Shown: in pieces, positions 5,870 through 5,991 of the stretch
Layout of the letters: the number at the start of each line of letters is the position of its first letter
Position numbering within the stretch: the stretch's first letter is position 1
From: Rhodobiaceae bacterium
Lineage (GTDB): Bacteria; Pseudomonadota; Alphaproteobacteria; Parvibaculales; Parvibaculaceae
Direction of reading: 5' to 3'
Assembly: GCA_027352645.1 (NCBI GenBank)
Contig: DAIEIL010000182.1
Location: 1-5,991 of the forward strand
DNA: 5,991 nucleotides
Notes under the pieces: model-generated
Told to the model about the DNA's origin: nothing
Seen by the model: only the letters and a program-made list of their open reading frames with translations
Databases searched by the model: none
Program-made: the position numbers and the translations under genes

Positions 5870-5991
5870 ATGTCCGATATCGAAGTTGCGGCGCCCGAAG
5901 CGCCGCGCGACTGCCAGCTCTGTCCCCGCCTCGTCGCCTATCGGCGCGAAAATCAGGCCGCTCACCCGGACTGGTATAATGGCCCCGTGCC
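5870..5991 (+). CDS. Uracil-DNA glycosylase, family 5 (UDGb) type, N-terminal fragment
   Basis: Only the first 40 codons are in the window: MSDIEVAAPEAPRDCQLCPR, then LVAYRRENQAAHPDWYNGPV. The CxxCPRLVxxRxxN...PDWxNxPVP pattern is what I recall of family-5 (UDGb) 4Fe-4S uracil-DNA glycosylases, which remove uracil and other deaminated bases from DNA to start base excision repair. C15 and C18 would be the first two iron-sulfur cluster ligands; the other two and the catalytic motifs lie beyond the right edge. Family-4 enzymes begin differently (CxLC followed by a TxxVxGxGN-type motif), so family 5 is preferred. The ATG at 5870-5872 has only a weak purine-rich ribosome site (AGAAAG). It follows the NYN gene by 17 bp in the same direction. 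Confidence 0.8.
   Translation, partial: MSDIEVAAPEAPRDCQLCPRLVAYRRENQAAHPDWYNGPV

Overview
The window is ordinary, gene-dense, GC-rich chromosomal DNA from an alphaproteobacterium. The grounds are strong G/C preference at third codon positions, the rpoZ-rsh(relA/spoT)-pyrE-pdxJ gene order, an extended omega subunit (140 aa), and a single bifunctional-looking Rsh. A Rhizobiales/Parvibaculum-like lineage would fit, but that is an impression from gene order and protein style, not a search result.

Layout. Six genes read leftward (minus strand), in transcription order: folK (folate pathway pyrophosphokinase), rpoZ (omega subunit of RNA polymerase), rsh ((p)ppGpp synthetase/hydrolase), pyrE (orotate phosphoribosyltransferase), a DUF2062 membrane protein, and pdxJ (pyridoxine 5'-phosphate synthase, whose C-terminus runs off the left edge). 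Two genes read rightward from the other side of a 151-bp divergent gap: a LabA-like NYN-domain protein and the first 40 codons of a family-5-type uracil-DNA glycosylase that runs off the right edge.

Transcription units. A strong intrinsic terminator separates rpoZ from rsh. A second, weaker hairpin ends rsh, and the rsh stop codon lies in its loop. pyrE, DUF2062 and pdxJ are tightly packed (10 and 21 bp gaps), and the DUF2062 ribosome site overlaps the pyrE stop codon, so they look like one translationally coupled operon. The NYN gene and the glycosylase are 17 bp apart and probably co-transcribed.

Biology. rpoZ and rsh link production of the (p)ppGpp alarmone to one of its targets: the omega N-terminus MARVTV carries the MAR motif that contributes to ppGpp site 1 on RNA polymerase. 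The neighbouring enzymes make folate, UMP and vitamin B6. The least understood parts are the NYN protein with its acidic tail beside a DNA-repair glycosylase, and the DUF2062 membrane protein. I see no mobile element, CRISPR array, tRNA or rRNA, and nothing that clearly amounts to a new system.
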